A stretch of DNA of 64,000 nucleotides from Podospora pseudocomata (taxonomy: Eukaryota > Ascomycota > Sordariomycetes > Sordariales > Podosporaceae). The notes beneath the pieces are model-generated. The model did no database searches. It saw only the letters and a program-made list of their open reading frames with translations, and had not been told where the DNA came from. The DNA lies in assembly GCF_035222375.1 (NCBI RefSeq), contig NW_026946365.1:1240001-1304000 (forward strand). Direction: 5' to 3'. Positions 1 through 11,400 of this stretch are shown here, piece by piece (the first letter of the stretch is position 1; each line of letters opens with the position of its first letter). Made by a program: the position numbers and the translations under genes.

Positions 1-888
1 TGTTGACACAACACAACAAGCTGACAGCTCAGGCGCACAACAACAACGCCAGCAGCGGAACGGTTCCTCAGATAACATATCCAATTACATTAGTGCTTTC
101 AGCACCCCTGATCCTTTCCACCGAGGATTGGCGATATTTGACATGCATGCCATGGATTGGAACACCTCGTATACAGCGAATCCTGCCGTTTATGCGCCCG
201 CTCCAGAAGTTCAGGATTACTACAATACCAGGTAAGCCGAATCCAACCAGAGGTACGAGGCTTGACGCTGACACTTCTATTTAGGGGCCTCAAGCCAGAA
301 GCAGGCTTCGCCTCACCGGAACTCGAACACATATTCTCTATTGCCCGTTTCGACAACAACCCAGACGAGAGCCCAGCCAGCTACGCGCGCGGAAGTAATA
401 TAGCTGCCATTGCGGGAGGGGTAATCGGAGGCGTTGTCGTACTAGCCGCAGTATTCGGGTTATTTCTGTTCTTCAGGCGCAGACACAAGAAACAGTCACT
501 GCCATCCACGGTTGTGGGTCAATCTATCAGTTCTCACACGGCCTACGACAAGCCCCCGACGTTGTCGTCACTGCATTGGCAGGAGCTGGCAGTGGTTGGT
601 AATGAGCAGCCACATCCTGAGTTGCCAGTGGAGGGTCATGAACAGCCCCATCCAGAACTACCTGTGACTGGACACGAGAGGCCCCGGATTGAGCTACCAC
701 CGGAGGTGAAACCTGAGAAGCAGCAGGAGACGGTTCCAGCACCATCAGCAGAGCCGGAGCCTGTGGAATTGCATGGGGACAGTCTGGTCCTGAGCGAGTT
801 GTCTCCTAGGTCGCAGGACATCAGGAAGAACTTCAAATTCCCGACTGAGCATATCCAGAAGCCACTTTCTCGGACAAAGAGTTTGTGA
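1..888 (+). CDS. Kelch/galactose-oxidase-like fungal membrane protein, 3' end (partial)
   Basis: Two exons are visible: from base 2 (frame continues from outside the window) to 231, then 285-888; the intron 232-284 starts GTAAGC and ends TTTAG. The first exon ends with a DPFHRGLAIFDMHAMDW-type stretch followed by a PEVQDYY-like end, which I recognise as the C-terminal end of fungal kelch-repeat ectodomains. After it comes one hydrophobic membrane segment (AAIAGGVIGGVVVLAAVFGL, about nt 400-470) closed by a basic FFRRRHKK stop-transfer, then a proline/glutamate-rich cytoplasmic tail of about 130 residues. The tail holds a 12-residue tandem repeat of the ELPVEGHEQPHP type (about nt 582-700). 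The family is thought to be surface-exposed, but its function is not known. The N-terminal propeller lies outside the window. The splice keeps the frame exactly, so the model is solid at this end. Confidence 0.8.
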
Positions 889-1461
889 TTACTCGCCCGT
901 CACGTCAAGATTTCTTTTTTGGTGAAGGTCTTGGTTTCAGGGGTTCAGGGGTAAGGCAGATTGAGGGCGTTGAGTTGATGATTTTGCTGATGTCACCATT
1001 TTCGTTCGACTGATGACAGTGTGACGTTTTTATTCGCTCGCACGGAGTTTCTCTATATTAATACGATAGCACAGTGTCAGTATTTCAATTGCACGGTTGT
1101 ATTCCTCTTTGTCATACTGCTGAGTCGCTTGATTCGTCGCATCCCATCTGAACTTCACTCCAGCACGGGAGCTGCTGCTCCCGTCTCCATGCACGTCATT
1201 GAAGCGACAGGGAACCCTCGGCGATGCAGCCGCAGCGGGCATGGAGCTGGTTGCTTCATCGCCATTTACTAAATTCACCATAAGTTTTTGAGCTACCATC
1301 CGCGACTTTGGAATTACTCTACCACTATCATCTGAACCATAGCTCTCATGTCCCATTGTTGGATATATCCATTTTGAAGCTCCTTCTTACAGTACTATCT
1401 GGATATCCTCCGCAGTACACGATGATCACTCATATTTCTCACAACTGCGCGATACCAAAAA
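889..1461. other. Intergenic: kelch gene 3' side to pol4 promoter
   Basis: This 573-bp interval lies between two genes on the same strand. It must hold the kelch gene's 3' UTR and the promoter and leader of the polymerase gene. I see no convincing TATA box or small gene in it. Confidence 0.5.
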
Positions 1462-3318
1462 ATGCCAGCAGACCTTGATTTTCCCGTTATTTTCCTCCTA
1501 CCTAGTCATCTAGGATCCGAAGAGCTTCAAGAACTCGTAGAGCAAATACCTACTCTGACTTACGACATCAACGAGGCAGAGGTCATTCTCGGAAAGATTT
1601 CTCGCAAAGAGCGCGCGCTGTTTGAGCTGAGAAAGCGCAAGCTTGTCACTGAAGAAGTCGAAAAAGATGAACGCACACCTCCAGCCTCACCTCCTCGGAA
1701 GCGAATCCGACTGTCAGCGACTCCGGCCCTTGGGAGTTCAGATCTCGACTCTGATACCTGCTCAGAAGGGGAGATCCAACGCCGTCTTGTAGGACCAGTT
1801 TCCGTTCCCAAAGTCGAACCGACCGTCAAAGTTGCCAAGTTATCTTGGTTCACCGACTCCCTTTCCGCCGGCGAGGTCCTCCCTCTAGACGACAAATATG
1901 CCATCTACCACGGCCGCAAAGCCATGCAGCCACCCCCTGCTCCAGCTTCAGTCCAAACCACACCTACCAAATCCACCTCCAACATCTTGACGCGAGCGCA
2001 TAAAGACTCCCACCCGCGTACACCTCCTTCCTCTCAAAAGCGATACTCCTCCCAGGGTTCCTCCCAAAAACCAGGCTCAACCTACGCCTCCCACCCAGTC
2101 ACCAAAACCCCCAAACGCCCTGCCTTACTAAGGCAGACAACCTCTGAACACGACCTAGACACCCATCTCCCCCCCATCCCCCCTTGCCTGCACACAACCT
2201 ACTCGTGTCAACGCTCCACCCCAGCCAACCCCCCAAACCAAGAATTCATCTCCCTCCTCCTCCAAATCCGCCTCGCGCGCACCCTGACTGGGGATAAAAT
2301 CGGCGTCCGCGCCTACAGCTCTGCCATAGCAACAGTAGCAGCCTACCCCTTTTCCTTCCAGACCCAAAACGAAGTCGCCCGGCTCCCCGGCTGCGGCCAA
2401 AAGATCGCGTTGCTATACCAAGAGTACAAAACCAGCGGGACACTCAAAGAAGTGGAGGAGTACGAATCCGACCCCAAGCTTCAGGTTCTAAAGTTGTTTT
2501 ATGATATCTGGGGCGTGGCAGAGACGACAGCAAGGGAGTTTTACAACAAGGGGTGGAGGGACATTGACGATGTGGTCGAGTATGGGTGGGATGGGTTGAC
2601 AAGGGTGCAGCAGATTGGCGTGAAGTATTATGACGAGTTCTTGCTCAAGATACCGAGGAGAGAGGTGGAGGAGATCGGGGGGGTTATACTGAAGGAGGCG
2701 AATAAGATTGAGGAGGGGTTTGGGATGGTTATTGTTGGGGGGTACAGGAGGGGGAAGAAGGAGTCGGGGGATGTGGATGTTGTGCTTTCGCACCGGGATG
2801 AGGAGGCCACGAGGGGGTTTGTGGAGAGGATTGTTGTTGGGTTGGAGAGGAGGGGGTATATCACTCATACGCTGCTGCTGAGCACGGCAAATACGGAACG
2901 GGGACAGGAACCGGTTGCTTGGAAGGGGGACTCGAGGGTGGCGGGGAGCGGGTTTGATACTTTGGATAAGGCGCTGGTTGTGTGGCAGGATCCGAATTAT
3001 GAGGGGGAGGGGAGGAATACCAATCCGCATAGGAGGGTGGATATCATTATTAGTCCTTGGAAAACGGCTGGGTGTGCGGTTATGGGGTGGACGTCGGGGA
3101 CAACGTTTCAGAGGGATTTGAGGAGGTATTGTAAGAAGGAGAAGGGGTTGAAGTTTGATAGCTCTGGGGTGAGGAGCAGGAAGGATGGGGCGTGGGTTGA
3201 TCTGGAGAGTGATCCTGTTACGGGGGAGCCGGCGCCGGATATGTTGACGGCGGAGAGGAGGGTGTTTAAGGGGGTTGGGCTGGAGTGGAGGGAGCCGGAG
3301 GAGAGGTGCACGAATTGA
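1462..3318 (+). CDS. pol4: Family X DNA polymerase, Pol4/Pol lambda-like
   Basis: A single-exon 618-aa protein. Residues 1-60 and about 125-160 (including SWFTDSLSAGEVLPLDDKY) read as the divided N-terminal BRCT-like region of fungal Pol4. A Ser/Pro-rich linker follows (about 160-265). The catalytic core then runs in family X order: helix-hairpin-helix LPGCGQKIALLYQEYKTSG, fingers, the palm with VGGYRRGKKESGDVDVV (metal-binding Asp at about 437 and 439) and RRVDIII (third Asp at about 527), and a C-terminal thumb ending FKGVGLEW. All three catalytic aspartates are present, so it should be active. The known role of the family is gap filling in non-homologous end joining and base excision repair in the nucleus. 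Codon use changes sharply near nt 2450: the 5' half is C-rich, the 3' half very G-rich on the coding strand. Reading frames opposite it are shadows. Confidence 0.92.
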   Translation: MPADLDFPVIFLLPSHLGSEELQELVEQIPTLTYDINEAEVILGKISRKERALFELRKRKLVTEEVEKDERTPPASPPRKRIRLSATPALGSSDLDSDTCSEGEIQRRLVGPVSVPKVEPTVKVAKLSWFTDSLSAGEVLPLDDKYAIYHGRKAMQPPPAPASVQTTPTKSTSNILTRAHKDSHPRTPPSSQKRYSSQGSSQKPGSTYASHPVTKTPKRPALLRQTTSEHDLDTHLPPIPPCLHTTYSCQRSTPANPPNQEFISLLLQIRLARTLTGDKIGVRAYSSAIATVAAYPFSFQTQNEVARLPGCGQKIALLYQEYKTSGTLKEVEEYESDPKLQVLKLFYDIWGVAETTAREFYNKGWRDIDDVVEYGWDGLTRVQQIGVKYYDEFLLKIPRREVEEIGGVILKEANKIEEGFGMVIVGGYRRGKKESGDVDVVLSHRDEEATRGFVERIVVGLERRGYITHTLLLSTANTERGQEPVAWKGDSRVAGSGFDTLDKALVVWQDPNYEGEGRNTNPHRRVDIIISPWKTAGCAVMGWTSGTTFQRDLRRYCKKEKGLKFDSSGVRSRKDGAWVDLESDPVTGEPAPDMLTAERRVFKGVGLEWREPEERCTN

Positions 3319-4145
3319 TGAAGACAGTACTGTCTAAAGAATACCGGTGGTCTGGTTAGAGTTGAATTGCGTGATTGTACTAATCGTGACTGCAAGCTCT
3401 CTGGTTGGGTGGTGCGGACTTATACACACACAGCCAAGTGCCGGTGGCAACTGTACATGATCTTCTGCAGTTGGCGGGCGGGGGCGGTTACACCCGCTGC
3501 AGCCCAGCTTTAAATTTCAATTCGGCCGCGGGTAGTCACCAACCGCGAACTCCTTTCCATCAATTCCTCCACTACCGTATCACCTCGGAAACTTTTTACA
3601 AAGGGAATGGGAACAATTGCACCGGCCAAGTCGCTGAGACACGGAAGTCGGGGAAAAGCAACCTCCGTGTACGTTGCAATTGATTGACGCTAAGACCACC
3701 AATTAGCCAGAAAGGGGATTTGAATGTGGGGTAGTAGAGGACAGGCAATGGGTGATGCGTTGATGATGTTTACGTAGCATCTTGAGGAGAGGGGACGGAT
3801 GGGAGACCGCGTGTCTGTGTTACCTGCGTAGGTAAGGGCTTATAAATTCGGGGGAATGTTTGACTGTTGTATGTAGCATTGAAAAGTACAAGGCAAATCG
3901 AACGGTTTTGACGGTTTGTTGCTCTTTGGAAGCAAGAAGAAGTTTCTTTGGGTACAATGTAGGTAGGGGTACTATCGGCAGTGATTTATATACCCATCCC
4001 GCTAGCCCTTTCGATCTTCAGGTCGCTCGCTGGCTGTCCACTTCTAATCTCAATCTCAAAACCTCACCTCATTCTACAACAACTTCGACTTCACCTCTCA
4101 CCCACCTCGCTTTCCACCACACTCACCAATACAACACAGTCAAAA
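3319..4145. other. Intergenic with MGST promoter
   Basis: The 827-bp gap between pol4 and the MAPEG gene, both on the plus strand. It contains a short CA run near 3423, a TATAAA at 3841-3846 and a TTTATATA at 3985-3992. A pyrimidine-rich leader precedes the MAPEG start codon. No gene is seen. Confidence 0.5.
3985..3992 (+). promoter_or_regulatory. Candidate TATA box for the MAPEG gene
   Basis: TTTATATA sits about 155 bp upstream of the MAPEG start codon, followed by a C/T-rich leader. Only position and sequence support it; another TATAAA lies at 3841-3846. Confidence 0.35.
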
Positions 4146-4654
4146 ATGGCCCCCATCACCCTCACCCTCCCCTCCGACTACGGCTACGTCCTCCTCGCCG
4201 CCTCCTCCACCTTCTTCATCAACACCCTCCACGCCGTCCTCACCTCCAAAGCCCGCAAGGCCTCGGGCATCAAGTACCCCGTCTCCTACGCCTCCAACGA
4301 CCTCGCCGAAAAGGACCGCAAGGCCTACCTCTTCAACTGCGCCCAGCGCGCCCACAACAACTTCACCGAGAATCTCACCCCCTTTCTCGGCTCCCTCCTC
4401 ATCTCTGGGCTCCAGTACCCCAAGTTTGCCGGCGCCCTCGGCGGCCTCTGGGCTTTCGCCAGGGTGTTGTTTGCCTTGGGGTATACCAGCAAAGGACCAG
4501 AGGGGAGGATGATGTAAGTTTTATTTTCTTTTTCTAAGATGTGATGGGTGCTGACAGCATTAATAACAGTGGTTCTCTCATCGGCTCCCTCACCGACTTT
4601 GTCCTCAAGTTCACTGCTGCTTATACTGCTGTTGGCTTTGCCCTTCAGTGGTGA
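4146..4654 (+). CDS. MAPEG family protein, microsomal glutathione S-transferase 3-like
   Basis: Two exons, 4146-4513 and 4570-4654, with an intron that starts GTAAGT and ends AACAG, give a 150-aa protein. The start is placed at MAPITLTLPSDYGYVLLA because an upstream in-frame extension is leader-like and the ATG context is CAAAAATGG. The order is the MGST3 one: a first membrane helix (about 11-32), a loop with the family motif FNCAQRAHNNF (about 60-70), two central helices and a final helix ending VGFALQW. The length matches MGST3 (about 150 aa). Family members are ER or outer mitochondrial membrane enzymes with glutathione transferase/peroxidase activity on lipid hydroperoxides; substrate here is inferred from family only. 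The start of exon 1 is extremely C-rich, as in highly expressed fungal genes. Confidence 0.92.
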
Positions 4655-5149
4655 CTTTGGGAAATGTGGGGGTTGCCGTTGATTCATTGGGAGAGGTCTT
4701 GGTGATCGATTGAGTCCGGCAGTTGAATGTGTTATAAGCTCTTGTTTTTTGTGATGAGCTTGATAGGAAATGGTAATTATTTGTGGAAAAAACTAGATGG
4801 CCGATTTCTGACGACTGTTTGGCTCCAAGGCACAGGTGATATGATACATTCAACAACAGCTGGCATAATGAGATGTACTAAAATAGCCAGGAGAATGTCC
4901 TATGATGTCTTTGAGTATACACACAAGTATTGTTACAGAATGTACTAGTTACACGCACATATATACCCCTCCCATCGTTCCCTTGTCCCTTGAAATTCCT
5001 GGGGTATGTATGCCATGCATAATTTTTTTTCACACCACCGACGCCGCCCACATACCCTTTCCCTGTCCCTTTCTTGTTTTTCTTTGGGAGATCATATCTA
5101 TTGAACAACAGCCCACCTGTCTAGACGCCCACCCCCCGTCTATTTTTCT
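4655..5149. other. Convergent intergenic region
   Basis: A 495-bp AT-richer gap between the convergent MAPEG (+) and Pet127-like (-) genes. It should hold both 3' UTRs. No gene is seen. Confidence 0.5.
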
Positions 5150-8100
5150 CTACCTCCAAGTCTTCTTCCTTCCCTTCGGGGGCCCGCGAGGGGGGCCCCG
5201 AGGGATTCCCAGCGGAGTAGCCTTCCCCAGCGGAGTGGCCTTCTTCTTCCCCTTTGCAAAATGCACCGCCCTATACCTCTCCAACCAAGCCATCTTGTCT
5301 GTGCTCTTGCTCCACTCCTTCAACTCATCATCCGTGGGAAACCAAGTCTTATACGGCACCATGTTCCCCTGGGCGATATTAGGAAACACCGAATTGTACG
5401 TATACGGCGTCTCATGCCCATACACAAACACCGGCCTCTCCTTTGCAATCCTATCCTCCATCTTTCTATAAAACCGCCCAGCGCCCGTCTTCTTGGGCAG
5501 CTGCCCGCCAAACATCCTATACCACTCCTTCTTGCGGTTCTCGGGTCCCATGAGGTACTTCTTCCGGCGAGCGCGGGCCCTCTTGTAGAGGTTCATCGCC
5601 CGGTCATCCGTCATCTCCTCAATCGTGTACTCAACCGTCCACTTTGTGTTCTTGACCGTGACGGTAGGCCGGTCAACGTACTTGCCGTCAATCTTGTTCT
5701 TGGTCGTGAGGATGAGGCCATAGATGGGCTCGGTGAACTCGCTGTCGATGGGGGGGTCTATCTCCTCTTCGGAGAGGGCGGCAAGCTCCTCGACTAGCTC
5801 TTCGGACGGCTCGTCAGTGGCGGTGGTTCTGGTGGTCGCCTCGGCCTGGTCTTCTTCTGAGGCCTCGGCTTCGTCGATGCTGCGGAAGTTGCGCGTCTTG
5901 ACGAGCAATTCAGACATGATGTTTTCGAACTGGGCGAGCTTGGCGGCGTCTTCGTCCTCTTCGCCTGTGACCTCGCCCTCTTCTGTTTGGGAGGGTGTCT
6001 CGCCTGACTCTTCTTGCAACCGGGAGGCCAGCCTGAGGATGAGATCCTTCAGATTGAGCTTCTCCGGAGAGGTTTGGCTTTCGATCTCTTGACCCTCCTC
6101 GGCGGATTCAACCTCTGTCGAGACCTCCACGGCTTCGTTCTCCACGACGGCAGGTTCCGCGGGGATTGTTTCCTCCGCCGCCTCAGACTCTTCCACAGCG
6201 TCGGGTTCGGTCTCCTCACCCTCTTCAGCCAGCTCCGACTCAGGCGCTTCGTTGTTGGCCTCGCTTGTGAGCACCTCAAACAAAGCCTGGACATAATGCT
6301 CAGCCTCCTCTTGAGTGGTGTTCTTCAAAAGGCCGCTCTGCTGCAAGGCGTCCTGGATGGATTCCCGAATGGAAGTGGCGCCGTGCTCTTCGTTCTCAAG
6401 CGAGTGCTCAACCTTGAGCATGACATCATCCCAGACATCCTCACGGGTGTCGTCGTCTTCCTCAGTCCGCTCAGCAGCTGATTCCACTTCCCCTTCATCT
6501 TCCTCCGGTCGGGTATCGTCAACCAAGCCCTCGTCGTTCTCTTGATCCTCAACCTCCTCTTGACCCTCAACCTGCTCCTCGGCTTCATGGTCCAGACCCC
6601 TGAGAACCCGTTCGAATTTCTGAATGCGCTCCTGGGCAGACTTCTGAATTTCATCAATCCGTTCCTGCGTAACCGGGCGAGCAAAAATACACATGTAAGG
6701 AGGCGTGGTCGCGTGCTTGACTGTCTCGAAGTGAATACGCAACGTTTGCCCCGGGAACTTTGCAGTCACCTTGTCGAGGACCTGGTTGAGCAGATGGACG
6801 CTCAGCTTGAACTCTTGGTCTCCGATGGTGGTGTCCGCTGCCTCGTGAAGAGAGACATCCATTTCCTGAAGAGGGATATACTGGAAGCCAAAGATGCGCT
6901 CAGTATTGTGATAGGCCACAAAAATACCGTCCATGCGGCCCATGCGCACCTGGAGAGAGTATTTCAAGAAGGCTGATCGGATCATGTCAAAGTATTCACG
7001 TTCATACGACTCCCAGGTCCCAAACCGGCCGCGAATCTCGTAGCCTTGGCCCTTTTCGTATCCTTCTGGATCCATGCGGATCGTGACAACGGCTCTGGTC
7101 TTGAGATCAAACATGCCCGTCCCGGGAAGTCGCGGATCGAAAGCGTCGAGCTGTGACCGCATCATGAAATCACCCATCGTTGTGTAATGGTAAGATTCTG
7201 GGCCATTCTTCTCCTCGTCGGTGAGCTGATCAGACTTTGACTTGCGGTACTTTTCAAACTCCTCCTTGGGCATGGTCAGGAACTTTTCCATCGACTTCCC
7301 CAGCATGGCCAAAATATTGCCCGAGTCAAACTCCTTGTCAGCATCAATAGCATATGTTCCATCCTTGTGGTGTAGGAAAATAGCCGCTGGGCTTCTCAAG
7401 ATTCTGTTGAAGTCCTCGCTGCTTTGCTCCGGGTCGAACTGCTTGGACAACATGGCTGTATTGATCGGACGCCAGGAAGACAGAAGGAAATGGAAATGTG
7501 CAAGTGTCGCCGTCATACTCGAAGTCGATCCAGAGTACTTCTTCTTCTTCTTGGCTGCCACACCAATAAGTGTCTTGTCCCTGGACGATGTGATGTATTC
7601 CTTGAGCGCACCGAAGTCGAACTCGTGGGTGGGCATGATTTGAGACAGATAGGGGTCATGGTTGTAGACTTTGGATCGGGGGTCCTGAAGATAGGAGACT
7701 CCGGGGTTAAACAGTACGCGATCGAGGCCGTATGCTAGTGTAGGTACCGGAGGTTGGCGCAGTTCAATAGGCTTGAGCCTGAGATATCTCGGGTCGATTT
7801 CTTTGATATCCAAATCCGGCTTCGCTTCGTCCTCCTCCTTCTTGGCCTTTTTCTTCTTGGGCTTGTCTCCTCGATCCTCTCCTGCTTCCCCTACTGCGGC
7901 CGCTGCGGCCGAGTCCGCGGTCTTCTTCTTTTTGGCAGCCGCCGGTTTGCTCTTCTTGCCGAGATGTTTTGTTTTGGAACCCTTTCGTTTTTTGAGAACA
8001 CCCTCCTTCAAAACCTTTTTCACGGCATCTCTGAGCATATCCTGATCACCTTCGGTTCCGGCGGCATCGGTCGATGTTGAGAGGTCTGTCGCATCCTTCT

Positions 8101-8222
8101 CCTTGGCGGATTTGGGCTTGTTCTTTGGTTTCCGTTTCTTTGAGGTTTCCTCGGGGTTTTCGTTATTCTCGGCTGGCGGATCGGATGATGGAGGAGTAGC
8201 ATCTTCAGTAGTGGTTGCTGGC

Positions 8223-8253
<31 letters not shown>

Positions 8254-8413
8254 GTGTTGTCGAATCAGTATACCATCGAGTTGCACCAAGATGGTTGATG
8301 GCTACTGGCAAATACCTCCGGGGCGCAGGGCTCTGGGCAAGGAGAGTTCGACATGCTGAGCATACAAATGGTAATTTTAGTGTCTGTCGAGCCTGTCTCG
8401 CCAAATGTAACAT
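5150..8413 (-). CDS. pet127: Pet127-like mitochondrial RNA-processing protein
   Basis: A single-exon 1087-aa protein. The N-terminus (MLHLARQARQTLKLPF, Arg-rich with no acids until about residue 50) is a mitochondrial targeting sequence. After a proline run and a Lys-rich linker (about 90-215) comes the conserved Pet127 core: YLRLKPIELRQPPVPTLAYG, LDRVLFNPGVSYLQDPRS, then SYHYTTMGDFMMRSQLDA, DPRLPGTGMFDLKTRAVVTI and FGFQYIPLQEMD. A very acidic Glu-rich stretch of about 300 residues (roughly 610-915) separates the core from a conserved C-terminal segment (SEFTEPIYGLILTTKN onward). In yeast, Pet127 acts in 5' trimming and turnover of mitochondrial transcripts, and the family has been linked to PD-(D/E)XK nucleases; that is known of the family, not shown here. 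The C-terminus carries a tandem KATPLG duplication and a basic Gly/Pro tail. Length exceeds yeast Pet127 (about 800 aa), mainly through the acidic insert. Confidence 0.88.
5208..5243 (-). repeat. 18-bp in-frame tandem duplication in the Pet127-like gene
   Basis: Two 18-bp copies, 5208-5225 and 5226-5243, differ by one base. They encode KATPLG twice just before the basic Gly/Pro C-terminal tail. Confidence 0.85.
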
Positions 8414-11400
8414 TGTGGCTGCCCTGTTCGTCCGTGGAGGATGCCGTAGAAGCCGTTTGAATGTCTGTATCAGTGCATATCTTTTGCGCGCCGTTGTTCA
8501 TTTTTTTTGCCCTTGTCCAACCGTGCCAAGCCGCTAACGACCCCTGCTCTGCTGCCATTCCAGCGCCAAGGCTTCAATGACGTCGATCTCTTCGAGAAGC
8601 ATCAACAACAAATGTTCTAGGTAATATCCATTTCTGGTTTTTCAAAGTCGGTAAACTCTCAAGGGGGATGCTCGTGTAGAATTCAGCCCTTTATGATCTA
8701 TATCTTGGGGGTTTCCTTACCTCTAAACAGTTTCCAACCTTCCCTAACCTTGCATGCCATGTCATGGTCAAATTGACTGGCATTGCAAAGCAAGTCAACA
8801 AAAGAGCGCACCCTAAACCACGCATTTATAGGCTCTCCAGGATAGCTGGCAGCCTGTTCTGTCTCTTATGTTGCGAGTAAGTCGTGGGCCGTACATCTTC
8901 GCTAACTTGCAGTGCCCGTTATCTTGATCACCTCCAGGATAGAAGGAGGCCACGCATTTAGGACCAAAACACACAAACACCAACACCTTCTCCCAAGTGT
9001 CATCACCTGCTTCTGTACTTGAACACACGTGTACTGCTTTCTTACTCGGTCAGACAACCCATCTAAGGCAGGTACACCAAAATCACGACATGGTCAGCAC
9101 ACATGAGACAATGTCCAAAAAGCCTTGCCTGTCCAGAAATCTAACCCCACGCTCACCTCGCTTCATGGGCGTTACACAGCCTCTCTCCTATCTCTGTCCC
9201 TGTGTCGCTTTGCCGTTATGTGCCACCCAAAACAATATCGACGACGATGGGCAGCCTTGCTTCAGCTGGGGTCTCACAGCGGAAACAATAAACGACATCA
9301 ACATCAACAAACAAACCAAAAATCACTCACATCTTCGGCCCGTTTCACGTTCGTGCTTTGTGGTGATAGTGATGTTAGCTATACCCAATACAAAGTCGCC
9401 CAGCAGTGGGTGTCCTCGGATCTTGCACCGTAAATACCCCAGAGTAAAAGTATGTCAGCAATGCATCAGCCACTCATACTGTTGTGCCTGTTCAGCCAGC
9501 CGTCATGTCGAACGGGAGCTGGGCGTGGGTAAGAATATCCTGTCCATTTCCAAGCGCCTTTGTAGGCCTCAACATACCTACGTAGCCCGAGCATCGATAT
9601 CTCAAAGCCATCAGATCAAGTACCCAAACATCGGATTGCCCGAGACCTGTCTTGCTCAACTGCATTCCACATAGACTTTACACGCTCAACTGTCCCACCT
9701 CACTACATCTCCCAGACCGCCCATCCTCGCACTCAGCATCCCTGAGTCCAACCGCTAGAAACATTGGAAGTCGATCCGATTGGACCAAGCGCCGTTGTAT
9801 TGCCTCGAGCTTTCGGGAAGATATCCCCTTCCTGACAAACCAGATGTATGCAGTTGACCAGAAGAGATAAACAAATTCCCAGCTCCGGCCACAAAACATG
9901 GAAGCCTAGCAAAAAACAAGCTTCTCTCCCGCTTCCCCCTTACCGCAGGCCGCGGGTGAGGCCGCGCGGGCAATTGCTGGTGTTTTGGGAAGGAGTATCT
10001 ACCGGTATTGGTTGTGGACTAGAGGAGAAGCCACAGCCGCAGTCTTGCGCTATCTTTGGGAGGCACGCACCAGTGACACCACAAGGCCAAGAGCAGGGAT
10101 GGCTTCATGAGGATGGGGGTTGTGAATGGAAGATGCCGATTGCCGGGGTGGATGGTGGTGATCGAGGAGGAGGTTACCTAGCCATCATCTTGGCCCTAAA
10201 TATCCCCAAAACACGACTAGTGATGTTGATTGCCGACAATATGTTCTCACACTAGGTATGCGCAGCATATACAACAGACCGCACTGCAAGAACCTCACAC
10301 CACCTCCTGGGCCATCTCAAACGACGTGGTTTCACAACCCGAAGGTCACCTACCCTGCTCAACAGCTTTCTGCAAGTCACACTTCGCCCATAGCTATCTA
10401 CGACAACGTCTCTTGCGTGGGTTTGGTTATCTCTTTGTCTCAGATCCTGACTCACCTCACACCCGTTGATATCAACATCATTCATATTCCGACTCCCAAA
10501 ACAGCAGTTCACTTATGCTTGTTTCTTTTTCACACATGCACTCCCGCCACCTAACCCTCCCACCCTTACACAACCCTACCTGTCAAATCCACAACCATCT
10601 TCCCACAGCAACCCCCAACCCTTGAGGCCTCACCTTTTCTTTTTCACCTTGCAGCAAAGGTGGCATTTCTTCTTCTCCCGATGATGGATATCGACCAACC
10701 TCACACCTGCCCTATGTATTCCGCAAAGGTAGCCAAGGGCCTGGACTTTTTTGCCTTCAAAAAACCCCCACCCACGGAAGCCCACCGCCATGTAGCGGAA
10801 GATGGCAAGGCAATTTGTAAAAACCACATGACACACATCACCTGCTTCCCGCGGGGATGATCGCAAAAAATTATGGCGTGGCGGGCAAAGGAGAATAAGG
10901 CGGGAAGCTGACTTACGGGTAACCGGGGGTTTTGCATCCGACCAGCCCTTTTTTTGCCCTACGAATTTATCTAGGAAAGGAAAAAGATGTTCTTGATCAA
11001 GAAGGTGTGCAAAAGCGGTATATCGGTATGTATGACTTGCATTATTCGAGTCACCACACCACACCTTGTTTCGGAGCATTGATTTGCCCTTCTTGCTGTT
11101 GTGTGTTGTATGTTGCAACCACTCCTCTCCCCCCTCTTGATTGTAACGTCCCCTTCTTTTCCACCGTGCTATCCAGTCCTCCTCATACAGTACGGGAACA
11201 CATCCCCCCATCAATATCTCCCCTCCCAATCTTACACACCTATCTCTCAAACCCTTGATAATCACAAGCCAAACCGAACCCCTTCTTTCAAAAGCCGCCA
11301 TACCCCCCTCATGATCATTCACATTTTTTTTTTCTTCCATGCTGCCAACCCCATTTCGTCTGAAAATCGATCGGACCGTTGACAAAGATCTCCACCTTTC

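Noticed and set aside
2488-3030. 180-aa minus-strand frame opposite pol4
   Set aside because: Mirror of a G-rich coding strand; its Pro/Leu/His-rich translation has no motif, while the plus strand has all polymerase motifs.
3860-4537. 225-aa plus-strand frame over the MAPEG gene
   Set aside because: It reads the MAPEG exon out of frame and gives His/Pro/Arg low complexity; the spliced MAPEG frame has family motifs.
8997-9674. 225-aa plus-strand frame in the 8.5-kb interval
   Set aside because: Scrambled composition, no motif, no splice-supported extension.
10630-11385. 251-aa minus-strand frame
   Set aside because: Trp/Cys/Arg-rich random-looking translation across homopolymers and pyrimidine tracts; no recognisable domain.
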